A stretch of DNA of 64,000 nt from Oscillospiraceae bacterium (GTDB taxonomy: Bacteria; Bacillota; Clostridia; Oscillospirales; Acutalibacteraceae), in the NCBI GenBank assembly GCA_015066345.1, contig SVOQ01000004.1, positions 52,853-116,852 of the forward strand, written 5' to 3'. The translations under genes and the position numbers were made by a program. How positions within the stretch are numbered: position 1 is the stretch's first letter; every line of letters begins with the position of its first letter. Shown here piece by piece: positions 24,336 through 33,717 of the stretch. The notes beneath the pieces are model-generated. The model made no database searches and was not told the origin of the DNA. It was given only the letters and a program-made list of their open reading frames with translations.

Positions 24336-27038
24336 TTAGTTATGTTTCTTACCGAATTTTCTCTGGAAGATCTTAATGATTTCAACAATGGGAATGATGA
24401 GGAATGCAAGACCGAGAGAAATAGCGTATGCTTTAAGGTCAAGGTGTGCGAAACCGAAAAGATTTGAAAGGAAGTCAATTTCAACAACCGCAGTGGTAAG
24501 GAGGAATGAACCAATCATAGCACCGTAAAGGGCAACGTTGTGGTGTCCTTTGAATACCATAGCAACGGCTGAGCCACGCTGTGAACGCATATTGAATGAA
24601 TGGAAGATTTCACACATAGCCATTGTGAAGAATGCCATTGTCATACCTTCGCTACTGTCGGCAATATTTCTGAAAGCGAATGCTGTACCTGTTTCAATAC
24701 ACTGGAGATATTCACCGATGTAGAAAGCAATAACAGTAAGAATACTTACGAGGATACCCTGATATGCACAGTCAACACCTAAACCACCTGCGAAGATACC
24801 GTCATTTTTGCTACGGGGCTTTCTTCTCATAATGTCGGATTCAGGTTTTTCAAGACCGAGTGCGAGAGCAGGAATACTGTCTGTAACAAGGTTAATGAAA
24901 AGAAGGTGGGGTGCTTCAAGGATTGTAAAGTTCATAATTGCTGAGAAGAAAATAGATACAACCTCTGAAAGGTTTGAACCGAGAAGGAACTGAATAGCCT
25001 TACGGATGTTGTCGTAAATTCTTCTGCCTTCGCCAACTGCGGAAACGATAGTTGCGAAGTTGTCGTCTGTAAGAACCATATCGGCAACGTTCTTTGTAAC
25101 GTCGGTACCTGTAATACCCATACCAACACCGATATCGGCACTCTTGATAGAGGGAGCGTCGTTAACACCGTCACCTGTCATAGCGGTAACGTAGCCTTTA
25201 GCTTTCCAAGCGTTAACGATTCTTGTTTTATGTTCGGGCTGAACACGTGCGTAAACGAATACGTTTTCAACGATTTTTTCAAATTCTTCGTCGGAGTATT
25301 TGTCAATATCCGCACCCATCATAGCCTGTGAATCATCAGTGAGAATACCGAGTTCACGAGCAATAGCCTTAGCGGTGTTGATGTGGTCACCGGTAATCAT
25401 AATGGGTGTGATACCTGCGCCGCGACATTCAACGATAGCATCTTTAACTTCGGGACGAACAGGGTCAATCATACCTGTAAGACCGATGAAAATCATATCG
25501 TATTCAAGTGAAGCGGAATCGTAAACTTCGGGAGCAGATGCGTATTCTTTGAAAGCAACTGCGAATACACGAAGAGCTTTGTTACCCATTCTTGTGTTTT
25601 CTTCTGCGGCTTTCTGACGGATTTCGTCGTTCATATCGACAACTTCGCCGTTAACGTAAGCCTTAGTACATTTTTTGAGAATTTCATCAGGAGCACCCTT
25701 GGTGTACTGAACGAATTTACCGTCAACGTTGTGAACGGTTGACATCATCTTTCTGCCTGAGTCAAAGGGAACTTCACCGGCTCTGGGGTTAGCGGCAACA
25801 AGATCCTCTTTTTTAAGACCGAGTGTTGCGGCATAGTTAATAAGAGCAACCTCGTCGGGTTCGCCTGTGCTCTTGCCGTCTGCTTCAACCTCTGCGTTAG
25901 TGCAAAGAGCCATAGCCGTTGCAAGGAAATTTTCGTCCTCAGCGTAATGGTCAACAACTGTCATTACGTTCTGTGTAAGAGTACCTGTTTTATCGGAACA
26001 GATAATCTGTGTACAACCGAGTGTTTCAACGGCGTTCATCTTACGGATAATTGCGTTCTTTTTAGACATATTGGTAACACCAATTGAAAGAACGATGGTC
26101 ATAACCGCAACAAGACCCTCGGGGATAGCCGCAACTGCGAGAGCGATAGCGGTAATGAAGGCGTCAAGGGCAACGTGGGGAAGTTCAGCGGTAGTGCCGT
26201 TGCCGATAAAGTGAGCAATAATGTTATAAATGAAAATAACTGCACAAACACCGAGAACGAGCTTTGTAAGAATCTTTGAAAGCTGTTCGAGTTTGATTTC
26301 AAGGGGAGTTTTGTTTTCCTCTGCGGTAGAGATAGCGGTGGCGATTTTACCCATTTCCGTATCCATACCTGTTGCAACTACAACCGCCTTACCACGGCCG
26401 TAAACGAGGGTTGAACCCATATAAGCCATATTCTTACGGTCACCAAGAGGAATTTCGTTTTCGTCCTTACCCAAAAGTGCGTTAACAAGCTTTGTAACGG
26501 GAACACTTTCACCTGTAAGGGCGGCTTCTTCAATCTTCATACTTGCGCATTCAAAAATACGGCAGTCAGCGGGGATAGCATCACCTGCATCAAGAAGAAT
26601 AACGTCACCGACAACAAGGTCTTCACTCTTGATGTTTTCAACTTTACCGTCGCGAAGAGTTTTTGTTGTAGCCGCAGACATTTTCTGAAGAGCCTCAACA
26701 GCTTTTTCAGCTTTGTTTTCCTGAATAACACCTAAAAGGGCGTTAATAAGAACAACAACGAGAATGATAATTGAGTCTGTGGGGGGTACAAATTTACCTG
26801 CTTCAATGATTTCTGTGACTGCAGAGATAACTGCAGCAACAAGAAGGATAATAATCATAGGGTCCTTCATCTGGTCAAAGAACTTTTTAAGAGTAGAATC
26901 CTTTTTTGCTTCTGCAAGTTTGTTTTTACCGTTCTTTTCAAGTCTTGCGGCAGCTTCCGCAGCGGTAAGACCTGCTTCAGAAGAGTTAACTTCCGTAAAA
27001 ACGGCTTCTGCAGATTCGAGATAGTGCTTCATTTGCAT
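24336..27038 (-). CDS. P-type cation-transporting ATPase (Ca2+/Mn2+ class)
   Basis: A P-type ATPase of 900 residues from the ATG at 27038 (AAAGGA five bases upstream; ATG two codons later also possible). The N-terminal cation ATPase domain is followed by the actuator TGES in EEAALTGESVPVTK. The PEGL segment AIPEGLVAVMTIVLS follows, then the phosphorylation site CSDKTGTLTQN, TGDHINTAKAIA, and the hinge MTGDGVNDAPSIKSADIGVG. Ten membrane segments are expected. PEGL marks the Ca2+-type (P2) class. The gene stands behind a yybP-ykoY riboswitch, which senses Mn2+, so Mn2+ (and perhaps Ca2+) export is the best prediction. Confidence 0.93.
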   Translation of the reverse strand: MQMKHYLESAEAVFTEVNSSEAGLTAAEAAARLEKNGKNKLAEAKKDSTLKKFFDQMKDPMIIILLVAAVISAVTEIIEAGKFVPPTDSIIILVVVLINALLGVIQENKAEKAVEALQKMSAATTKTLRDGKVENIKSEDLVVGDVILLDAGDAIPADCRIFECASMKIEEAALTGESVPVTKLVNALLGKDENEIPLGDRKNMAYMGSTLVYGRGKAVVVATGMDTEMGKIATAISTAEENKTPLEIKLEQLSKILTKLVLGVCAVIFIYNIIAHFIGNGTTAELPHVALDAFITAIALAVAAIPEGLVAVMTIVLSIGVTNMSKKNAIIRKMNAVETLGCTQIICSDKTGTLTQNVMTVVDHYAEDENFLATAMALCTNAEVEADGKSTGEPDEVALINYAATLGLKKEDLVAANPRAGEVPFDSGRKMMSTVHNVDGKFVQYTKGAPDEILKKCTKAYVNGEVVDMNDEIRQKAAEENTRMGNKALRVFAVAFKEYASAPEVYDSASLEYDMIFIGLTGMIDPVRPEVKDAIVECRGAGITPIMITGDHINTAKAIARELGILTDDSQAMMGADIDKYSDEEFEKIVENVFVYARVQPEHKTRIVNAWKAKGYVTAMTGDGVNDAPSIKSADIGVGMGITGTDVTKNVADMVLTDDNFATIVSAVGEGRRIYDNIRKAIQFLLGSNLSEVVSIFFSAIMNFTILEAPHLLFINLVTDSIPALALGLEKPESDIMRRKPRSKNDGIFAGGLGVDCAYQGILVSILTVIAFYIGEYLQCIETGTAFAFRNIADSSEGMTMAFFTMAMCEIFHSFNMRSQRGSAVAMVFKGHHNVALYGAMIGSFLLTTAVVEIDFLSNLFGFAHLDLKAYAISLGLAFLIIPIVEIIKIFQRKFGKKHN

Positions 27039-27064
27039 CCATTTCCTTTCTTTTTTGAAGAGAG

Positions 27065-27186
27065 TAAAAAATAAAAGACCTTTACCGTTTGAGTGCGGTA
27101 AAAGTCTCACTCTTTAAGGTACCGTCGGGCTACTGCCGTAATGACGAACGATACCGCACCGCTTGGCACGAGTTACTCCCTTTTAT
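27065..27186 (-). ncRNA. yybP-ykoY manganese riboswitch
   Basis: On the minus strand the leader begins AAAAGGGAGTAACTCG. It continues with a paired region CGTCATTACGGCAGTAGCCC and GTGAGACTTTTACCGC, and ends in GGTAAAGGTC followed by a T run (TTTTATTTTTT). GGGAGTA, the GTGAGAC junction and the GAC-TTTxCC/GGTAAAGGTC terminator stem are hallmarks of this family. Mn2+ binding stabilises the aptamer and turns transcription on. The downstream P-type ATPase is a known class of target. Confidence 0.85.
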
Positions 27187-27194
27187 TAAAATTA

Positions 27195-27223
27195 ATTATA
27201 TATTAATAATTTATTTTTGTAAA
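27195..27223 (-). promoter_or_regulatory. Sigma-A promoter of the riboswitch/ATPase transcript
   Basis: On the minus strand TTTACA (27223-27218), a 17-base gap and TATAAT (27200-27195). The predicted start lies just before the riboswitch. Confidence 0.75.
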
Positions 27224-27288
27224 TAGTTTTTTACTTTTTTTACCTATATTATATGGATACAAAATCAAAATATTCTATGTAAGCCGCA

Positions 27289-27864
27289 TTATTGCGGCGA
27301 TAAAATCAAGGGTTGAAGTTGGTTTCCCTTAAAAGCACAGTCGAGAGTATCGGGAATAAGCGAAAAATTCGCCACCATTGAGTTTGGTTTTCCCGAGTAA
27401 GAGTCCTGACCGTAGGGAACAAAATAAATATTTTTATAGTTGAGTAACGCCCCGATGTTTTTGGCGGCGTTAGCCAGAGCATCGTTGGTGGAGGGTGCAA
27501 TTATAAGCGGTCGGTTGTTACGTAAATGTGCCTTTGCCGCAAGAGTTACACAAGTATCCGTAATGCCCCAGGCAAGTTTTGCTAAGGTGTTGCCCGTACA
27601 GGGGGCAATAACCAATGCATCAAGAAGCTTTTTAGGTCCTATGGGTTCTGCTTTAGGAATGGTGTGAATAACCTCGTTACCGGTTATCTCTTTAAAATAT
27701 GAACGCCAGTATGCCGCATCTCCGAAACGTGTATCAAAGGTATATGAGTTTTCGGACATTATGGGAATAATATTGTAATCAAGTTTCCTGAGTCTTTTTA
27801 CCTCTTCAAAAACGGTTTTAAATGTACAGAATGAACCGCATACAGCAAAGCCGATTGTTTTCAA
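27289..27864 (-). CDS. dpaB: Dipicolinate synthase subunit B
   Basis: A 191-residue flavoprotein-like subunit (SpoVFB). With DpaA it turns dihydrodipicolinate-pathway intermediate into dipicolinic acid, the Ca2+ chelator of the spore core. Family features are the start KTIGFAVCGSFCTFKTVFEE, SENSYTFDTRFG, ALVIAPCTGNTLAKLA and FVPYGQDS. The start codon is TTG and overlaps the dpaA stop as TTGA, so translation is coupled. Expression is normally in the mother cell late in sporulation. Confidence 0.93.
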   Translation of the reverse strand: MKTIGFAVCGSFCTFKTVFEEVKRLRKLDYNIIPIMSENSYTFDTRFGDAAYWRSYFKEITGNEVIHTIPKAEPIGPKKLLDALVIAPCTGNTLAKLAWGITDTCVTLAAKAHLRNNRPLIIAPSTNDALANAAKNIGALLNYKNIYFVPYGQDSYSGKPNSMVANFSLIPDTLDCAFKGNQLQPLILSPQ

Positions 27865-28721
27865 TCTGTTGACCCCCTCGCTCTAATTATTGGCAGTATT
27901 GAGCGACCGATTATTTCACCGGCAGATTTAGGGGCAACTTTACCGGGTAGCGAACCTGCCTTTATTACGTTGAAAGCCCTCTCCTTAGCGGCTTGAAAAT
28001 CCATACCGAAAGGTGCGGAGGCAATTTCTATTAAAACGCACTCGGGGTTAATATTGTCAAGTTCTTTTTCACCCAAAACCCTTTGTGGGACGGTGTTTAT
28101 GAGTGCATCAAAGTCCTGGTACTCCGATGAAAGTTCTTTGAACTCCTTAGGGGTAATGCCTTTTGTAAAAGCATCTGCAAAATTCTTTTGTTTACGGGCG
28201 AAAACCGTAACATCAGCACCCAAGGACTTAAGGGTCTGTGCGAGAACTTTACCCACTCTGCCGTAGCCCGTTACGGCACATTTCATACCGTGAATGGTAA
28301 TGGGCAATTCCTCCGTAAGCACTTTCACAACACCCTCTGCCGTAGGAATTGCGTTATAAATTGCCAGTTCGTCGAGTAACATATAGTCACACCATTCGCC
28401 ACCACGTGCATCAATTTCCTCGCAAAAACTTTGGGGTATCTGACCCCCAAAAAACATTTTACCTGAAACTGAAAGGGCGTAAATGTCGCTGAGGGTAACG
28501 GTGCCGTCGTAAAGTGAGGCGTTAAGTGTCACTCGGTCACGGGTAAGGGGCAGGGGAAGTATTATGAAATCGGCATCATTTACGGCATCCGTAAGGTTTT
28601 CGTAGCAGTCTGCCTGATTAAAAGCATAGTAGCAAACGCGGTAATGTTGTTTTTCAAGATATTCACCTAAGTAAAGTGAACGGTTGTCACCGCCGAGAAT
28701 TAAAATTGTTTTATCAGTCAT
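27861..28721 (-). CDS. dpaA: Dipicolinate synthase subunit A
   Basis: A 286-residue subunit (SpoVFA) related to NAD(P)-binding dehydrogenases. TILILGGDNRSLYLGEYLEK is the family's N-terminal segment, LPLPLTRDRVTLNA follows, and VTGYGRVGKVLAQTLKSLGA (about residues 150-170) is a classic Rossmann nucleotide-binding motif. VLIEIASAPFGMD and LPGKVAPKSAGEII close it. The length is normal. It forms a two-gene operon with dpaB and marks the organism as a spore former. Confidence 0.95.
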   Translation of the reverse strand: MTDKTILILGGDNRSLYLGEYLEKQHYRVCYYAFNQADCYENLTDAVNDADFIILPLPLTRDRVTLNASLYDGTVTLSDIYALSVSGKMFFGGQIPQSFCEEIDARGGEWCDYMLLDELAIYNAIPTAEGVVKVLTEELPITIHGMKCAVTGYGRVGKVLAQTLKSLGADVTVFARKQKNFADAFTKGITPKEFKELSSEYQDFDALINTVPQRVLGEKELDNINPECVLIEIASAPFGMDFQAAKERAFNVIKAGSLPGKVAPKSAGEIIGRSILPIIRARGSTD

Positions 28722-28775
28722 TTATAATCAGTCCTCTCGGTATATCATATTCAGACTGATTGATAATGTGATTAT

Positions 28776-29156
28776 TTAAAGTATCGTACTTAAAGAAGGT
28801 TCGTTTGTGGACTTTATTCTTTCTAAAGTGGTTTTGCACTCGTAAACATACAAGAGCACGGATTCTTTGTTTCCTTCACGTGCAAAATGCTCAATCATTT
28901 GTAAATCATCCGTTATTTCGTTAGTTTCTTTTTGACCTATTAAAACATTAAGCAGGGGCTTTTCTTTTTCCCATTGCTCGTTGGTTTCTTTTACGGTACT
29001 GTTTAAAGCGTTGTAATCGTTTAACTGCGTGTATTCTATGATTTCGTCTAATCGTTGTAACATTCTTTCGTTGGTGTTACTTAATATGCTGAGGGATGCA
29101 AGACTTATTATGATTGTTACTACAATCAAAGATATTGCTAAAATCAATCTTTTCAT
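28776..29156 (-). CDS. DUF4363 family membrane-anchored protein
   Basis: A 126-residue protein from the ATG at 29156, which overlaps the preceding stop as TGATG and has GAAGGA six bases upstream. An N-terminal membrane helix (LILAISLIVVTIIISLASLS) precedes a helical, charged outer part. The size and pattern match DUF4363, often found next to DUF421 genes in Clostridia, with no known function. It is co-transcribed with the DUF421 gene, next to a germination operon, so a sporulation-related role is possible. Confidence 0.8.
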   Translation of the reverse strand: MKRLILAISLIVVTIIISLASLSILSNTNERMLQRLDEIIEYTQLNDYNALNSTVKETNEQWEKEKPLLNVLIGQKETNEITDDLQMIEHFAREGNKESVLLYVYECKTTLERIKSTNEPSLSTIL

Positions 29157-29830
29157 CAACATTCCTTCTTCATAATAATGCAGTAGTTTTTACCTTTGTC
29201 CACAGTCATAAGCAGAATATTTTTCTGCTCAAGTTTTTCGTGATTTAATTTTGAATTTATTTCATCCGAAGTCACAAGGCAGTCGGGAAAATTAGTTTCA
29301 ATAATCTTACCGTCAATAATTACGGGGCAGGGCATACCCGTATCTTTTTCGGGTGTGTCATAGTTTTTGGGTGTGGAATTTCTCTTTTCGGGTTTTAAAA
29401 GTACTGAAAATGTTCCGTTGGTTTCCACAATACCGTATTCTACATCTTTAATATCAAAAATATCCTTTTGTCGCAAAGCGGCAAGGATATCGTTTATTGT
29501 AAAACGCAGTTTTTTTAGTTTCTTCTGGTCTAATTCGCCGTTACGTATAACCGTAACGGGTTTACCGTCAGCAAAATACCTGAAACGAACACTTTTCATT
29601 TCTATAACTGATGTTATTATTTCAAATCCCGCAAGGAGCATAAGGGGAATAAGGCTATTTAAAAGCGGTAGTGTATTATCAACAACGGGGGTTGTTGCAA
29701 TTTCCGATACTAAGAGGGTAATAACAAGCTCACCCGGTTGTAATTCCCCTAATTGACGTTTTCCCATTGCCCTCATAAGAAAGGTAACAACGCAGTAAAT
29801 AATAAAAGTTCTTATAACAACTGAAATCAT
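29156..29830 (-). CDS. DUF421 (YetF-like) membrane protein
   Basis: A 224-residue protein from the ATG at 29830 (AAAGGTG six bases upstream); a longer frame crosses into the divergent ger promoter and is rejected. Three N-terminal membrane helices contain MRAMGKRQLGELQPGELVIT, the DUF421 signature. The soluble part has two beta-rich copies with FADGKPVTVIRNGELD and the later PVIIDGKII. YetF-type proteins in Bacillus contribute to spore germination and sporulation, which fits the divergent gerA operon. The exact activity is unknown. Confidence 0.9.
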   Translation of the reverse strand: MISVVIRTFIIYCVVTFLMRAMGKRQLGELQPGELVITLLVSEIATTPVVDNTLPLLNSLIPLMLLAGFEIITSVIEMKSVRFRYFADGKPVTVIRNGELDQKKLKKLRFTINDILAALRQKDIFDIKDVEYGIVETNGTFSVLLKPEKRNSTPKNYDTPEKDTGMPCPVIIDGKIIETNFPDCLVTSDEINSKLNHEKLEQKNILLMTVDKGKNYCIIMKKEC

Positions 29831-29914
29831 TTTCTTCACCTTTTTTGTTTTAACCGAAATATTATTGAATATTACTTCCAAAAAAGGAAAAAACAAAAAC
29901 GAATAGGTGATTGA

Positions 29915-31405
29915 ATGAAAGAAAATAAAAATATTTTTATAAACGTGAATACAGTGAGCGAATTTGAGTTCGGAGATGTGCGTAAAAACGCCGTGGAAAA
30001 CGGCAGACTTATTAAAGAGGCTTTTAAGGGCAGTTTTGATATTGTTGTGAAAAAAGGGTATTGTGCAGGAAAATGCGTGGTTTTTGCCAACTGTGACGGT
30101 CTTTGTAATTCTCAAAAAATAGCCGACAACGCCATTCGTCCGCTATTGAGTTATAAAGGTGACTTACCCGAGGGCGAGGAACTTGAATTTATTTGCGATA
30201 ACATTATATGCGGTACTGAGCAACAAAAACAAACAAGCCTTGATATGGCGGTGGATATGCTCTTGAGGGGTACGCTTCTGATTTTTGTTGAGGGGGCTTC
30301 TCAGTGTATCATATTCGGTGTGCAACAAATTCCCGAAAGAGCGATTAACGAGCCCGATACGGATGTTCAGGAATTCGGCTCACGTGAGGGTTTTACAGAG
30401 AACGTAAAAACTAATCTTACACTTATAAGAAAACGCCTTTGTACACCCAATTTTATTATTGAAATGAAAGAAATAGGGGCTCAGAGTAAAACGCGAATAT
30501 TACTTTGCTATATGAAGGGCAGAGTGAATGAAGATGTACTTGATAGTGTGCGTGAGCGTTTAAATAATATTAATATGGATACGTTGTTAGGGGCGGGGTA
30601 TCTTCGTAAAGCCCTTGATACAAAAATATTTTCGTTTTTTACAATGGTTGGTGAAACTGAGCGACCCGATACATTCAGTGCAAAAATCTGCGAGGGCAAA
30701 ATCGGAATATTAATTGACGGCACACCCTTTGCCCTTATTGTTCCAAGGCTTTTTATAGAGAATTTTCAAACCCTTGACGATTACGTAAACCGCCCTTTTT
30801 ACGCAACTTTTATGCGTACTGTAAGATTTCTTTCATTTTTAATAAGTGTTTTCTTGCCGGGTGTTTTTGTATCCGTAGGACTTTTTCATCAGGAAATGTT
30901 ACCCGACGATATGCTGTATAACATAGTTGTTATGGAAAGTAATACACTTTTTACTTTAACTTTAGAGGCTCTTATAATCCATTTTGTTTACGAAATTGTA
31001 AGGGAAGCGGGGCTACGTATGCCGAAGTCCATAGGTCACGCCGTAAGTATAGTTGGTGCTCTTGTTATCGGTGATGCGGCGGTTACGGCGGGTCTTATCG
31101 GTGCGCCCATGCTTATTGTTGTAGCGTTAACGGCAATTTGCTCTTTGGTTTCATCCCATTTATATCAACCCATCTCCGTACTGAGAATTGTTTTTATTTT
31201 AATAGGTGGTGCTACGGGGCTATACGGAATTATGATTGGTGCGGCGGCTCTTGTTATAAGCCTTGCATCTATGACGGATTATGCCGTGCCATTTTTATCA
31301 CCTATTACACCCTTTGAAAAAACATTGTTGAGAGATTCAATTGTCAGAATAAGTATGGAAAAATTAGGGAAAAATATATTCGATATAAATTCTGTAAGGA
31401 AATAA
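29915..31405 (+). CDS. Spore germination receptor subunit GerA type
   Basis: A 496-residue GerABKA-family A subunit. The soluble N-terminal domain (1-300) includes GCxIIFG-like EGASQCIIFGVQQIPERAIN followed by EP and DTDVQEFGSREGFTENVK. Four to five membrane helices follow, with the family motif PISVLRIVFILIGGATGLYG near residue 420 and MTDYAVPFLSPITP near the end. With the B and C subunits it forms a germinant-gated channel in the inner membrane of the spore. The germinant is unknown. The three genes are a standard ABC operon, divergent from DUF421-DUF4363. Confidence 0.95.
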   Translation: MKENKNIFINVNTVSEFEFGDVRKNAVENGRLIKEAFKGSFDIVVKKGYCAGKCVVFANCDGLCNSQKIADNAIRPLLSYKGDLPEGEELEFICDNIICGTEQQKQTSLDMAVDMLLRGTLLIFVEGASQCIIFGVQQIPERAINEPDTDVQEFGSREGFTENVKTNLTLIRKRLCTPNFIIEMKEIGAQSKTRILLCYMKGRVNEDVLDSVRERLNNINMDTLLGAGYLRKALDTKIFSFFTMVGETERPDTFSAKICEGKIGILIDGTPFALIVPRLFIENFQTLDDYVNRPFYATFMRTVRFLSFLISVFLPGVFVSVGLFHQEMLPDDMLYNIVVMESNTLFTLTLEALIIHFVYEIVREAGLRMPKSIGHAVSIVGALVIGDAAVTAGLIGAPMLIVVALTAICSLVSSHLYQPISVLRIVFILIGGATGLYGIMIGAAALVISLASMTDYAVPFLSPITPFEKTLLRDSIVRISMEKLGKNIFDINSVRK

Positions 31406-31415
31406 AGGATTAATT

Positions 31416-32507
31416 ATGACTAAATCACGTGTCAGTACACCACAGTTCTTTTCTGTACTGTATCTTTCGATGTTGAGCAGTATTTTTATGTATATATCCT
31501 CGAGCGGTATAAGTATTTCCCAAACTGATTCACTTTTACGCCCGATTGTGTTTATTTTTATCAGTATAATTTTTGCAATACCCACATTTCTGGTGTTTAA
31601 AACTGTAAAAGAAAAGACCCAAACGGGCTTAGTTGTGGATGACAAGAAAATATTTTTTAAAATAATCGCTGCTGTCTATGCTCTTGTTTACTTTGTTGCC
31701 ATACTAAGGGCTTTGGCGAGATTCGATTTATTTGCAAGTTCGGAACTTTTCCCCGGTACGGATATGACCATTTTTATAGTTGCGTTGGTAATTATTTGCG
31801 GTCTTTTGTCCCTTTTAGGGTTGGGGTCTTTATCAAGAGCGGCGGTGATTTTTACCGTAATCGTTGTGGGTGCAACGGGCTTTGTAATGGTGTCCCTTTG
31901 GAAAGATGTGGATTTACTGAATTTTACACCTCTTATGGAAAAGGGCGTCGGCAGATTTTTTTATGACAGTTTGTATTTTGCTTTACAGGGTGCGGAAATC
32001 GGTATAATTATGCTGTTTCTGCCCCAAATTAAAGGCAAAATAGCAAAAACTTATATTCTGTGGACCGTTTTAAGCGGAATTACCTTTATTTTTATATTGT
32101 TTTTTACCATCGGTACACTCGGTGCTTTTGCGGATACTCGACTTTTCCCCACTTATACCGCCGTAACCCTTGCGGAGTTTGGGTTGTTAGAGAGAATGGA
32201 TGCCCTTGAAACCGCAATTTGGGTATTGTGTATTGTGGAAAAGGTGAGCCTTTATTTCTTAGGTGTGGTAAGTTGCATTAAATTCATTTTACCTAAAATA
32301 TCCCGAAAACTTATTTGTGGCGTATGTATTTTAGCGGTAAGTATTTTGCTCAGTTTTATTTCTGCAGATTTGGAACGCTTCAATTTTATGTCGTATGTTC
32401 CGTTGGTTATCGGGCTTTATATTGTACCCGTGTTAATTCTGCCGATTGCTTTGATTATATATTTTAAAAAGGTGAAACCCTATGATGAAAATATCCCGAA
32501 CAGTTAG
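31416..32507 (+). CDS. Spore germination receptor subunit GerB type
   Basis: A 363-residue integral membrane protein with ten predicted helices, of the GerB branch of the amino acid-polyamine-organocation superfamily. Early segments STPQFFSVLYLSMLSSIFMY and PIVFIFISIIFAIPTFLVF and the later FNFMSYVPLVIGLYIVPVLI are typical. The B subunit is thought to hold the germinant-binding pocket. AAAGGA lies six bases before the ATG. It is spaced ten bases from the A gene and overlaps the C gene by 26 bases. Confidence 0.92.
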   Translation: MTKSRVSTPQFFSVLYLSMLSSIFMYISSSGISISQTDSLLRPIVFIFISIIFAIPTFLVFKTVKEKTQTGLVVDDKKIFFKIIAAVYALVYFVAILRALARFDLFASSELFPGTDMTIFIVALVIICGLLSLLGLGSLSRAAVIFTVIVVGATGFVMVSLWKDVDLLNFTPLMEKGVGRFFYDSLYFALQGAEIGIIMLFLPQIKGKIAKTYILWTVLSGITFIFILFFTIGTLGAFADTRLFPTYTAVTLAEFGLLERMDALETAIWVLCIVEKVSLYFLGVVSCIKFILPKISRKLICGVCILAVSILLSFISADLERFNFMSYVPLVIGLYIVPVLILPIALIIYFKKVKPYDENIPNS

Positions 32508-33648
32508 CCTTATTCTTCTGTGCTTCATAGCCTTGGGCAGTTTTTCGTCCTGTGAAAAAGCAGGGACGGAATTATCGGATTTAATGATAATTCAGGGAAT
32601 AGGCATTGATGTTACAAGCGGCGGATATAAAGTCACCGTTGAAATACTAAATAACGAGCAAAGCGGTTCGCCGAGCGGTGATTCTTCCGCAGAAAATAAG
32701 ACTAAAATATATAATGCTACGGGTGAATCCGTAGCATCCGCACTTATGAAACTTACGACTAAAAGCGGTAACAAACCGTTTTACGCACAAAACAGGGTGA
32801 TAGTATTGGGCGAAACTACCGCACAAAGAAATATGGGTGATGTGCTTGATTTCTTTGAACGAAATTATGATTCAAGAGCTTCGCAACTTCTTTGTGTTGC
32901 TAAAGGAGGAAAAGCCGAGGAGGTTATAAGAGCAAAACTTCTTAACGATACTGTTAAAAGTAAAATTCTCGAAAAAATGCTTGAATCAAGTTACGAGCAA
33001 TCCCTTGTACCGCGGGTGCGTATTATTGACGCGGTAAATACAATGAAGGACGATACTACATTTTTGTGTGTTCCTGCGGTAAGTGTTCAGAAAAACGGTG
33101 AAAATCAGGATTTTTCTTTGGACGGATGTGCAGTTTTTGACAAGGATGAAAGCTTTTGTATGTATCTTTCATCGGGGGATGCACAAGGACTTGCTTTTCT
33201 TGACAATCATATACGCGAGGGTTTCATAAGTGCCGATTTACCCAACGGACAAAAAGCAACCTTTGTCCTTGTGAAAGGCAAAACCCATTATAAAATTCTT
33301 AAAGAAAACGGACGATTACACTATAAACTTAATATTGATGTTGTGTGCGACTTAGAAGAAGTGGGCGGAGCAGAGTTTTTCAGTACCGATGATGATTTTA
33401 TGGAGAAAATAAAAAGTGCCGCCGGTGCTACAATTGCTAAAACTTCGGAAAACACAATAATTGCACTTCAAAGTGAACACGGCGGTGACGCAGTAAGATA
33501 CGGCAGACGGTTGTATCTTTATGATAACAAGGAATATGAAAAATTAAAAAACAACTGGGATAAAGAGTTTAAAAACAGTATTACAAGTTTAAGCGTCAAT
33601 GTTACAATACGTAGAATAGGCGAAGAAACTTTTCACAGTAAAAAATAG
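32482..33648 (+). CDS. Spore germination receptor subunit GerC type lipoprotein
   Basis: A 388-residue Ger(x)C lipoprotein. The signal peptide ends in the lipobox LGSFSSC, with the acylated Cys at about residue 24. LSDLMIIQGIGIDVTSGGYK and YNATGESVASALMKLTTKSG followed by NKPFYAQNRVIVLGE are the family signatures. It is anchored on the outer face of the spore inner membrane and completes the A-B-C receptor. The start ATG-ATG has AAGGTG seven bases upstream and lies inside the end of the B gene. Confidence 0.93.
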   Translation: MMKISRTVSLILLCFIALGSFSSCEKAGTELSDLMIIQGIGIDVTSGGYKVTVEILNNEQSGSPSGDSSAENKTKIYNATGESVASALMKLTTKSGNKPFYAQNRVIVLGETTAQRNMGDVLDFFERNYDSRASQLLCVAKGGKAEEVIRAKLLNDTVKSKILEKMLESSYEQSLVPRVRIIDAVNTMKDDTTFLCVPAVSVQKNGENQDFSLDGCAVFDKDESFCMYLSSGDAQGLAFLDNHIREGFISADLPNGQKATFVLVKGKTHYKILKENGRLHYKLNIDVVCDLEEVGGAEFFSTDDDFMEKIKSAAGATIAKTSENTIIALQSEHGGDAVRYGRRLYLYDNKEYEKLKNNWDKEFKNSITSLSVNVTIRRIGEETFHSKK

Positions 33649-33717
33649 CCGTAAACCTTGAAGTAGGCTTTTGTTTTTGATATTATAAGCCTGATAAAAA
33701 GGATTTCGGGTGATATT

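Noticed and set aside
29831..30115. N-terminal extension of the DUF421 protein
   Set aside because: It would overlap the divergent gerA gene, and AAAGGTG marks the ATG at 29830, where family similarity begins.
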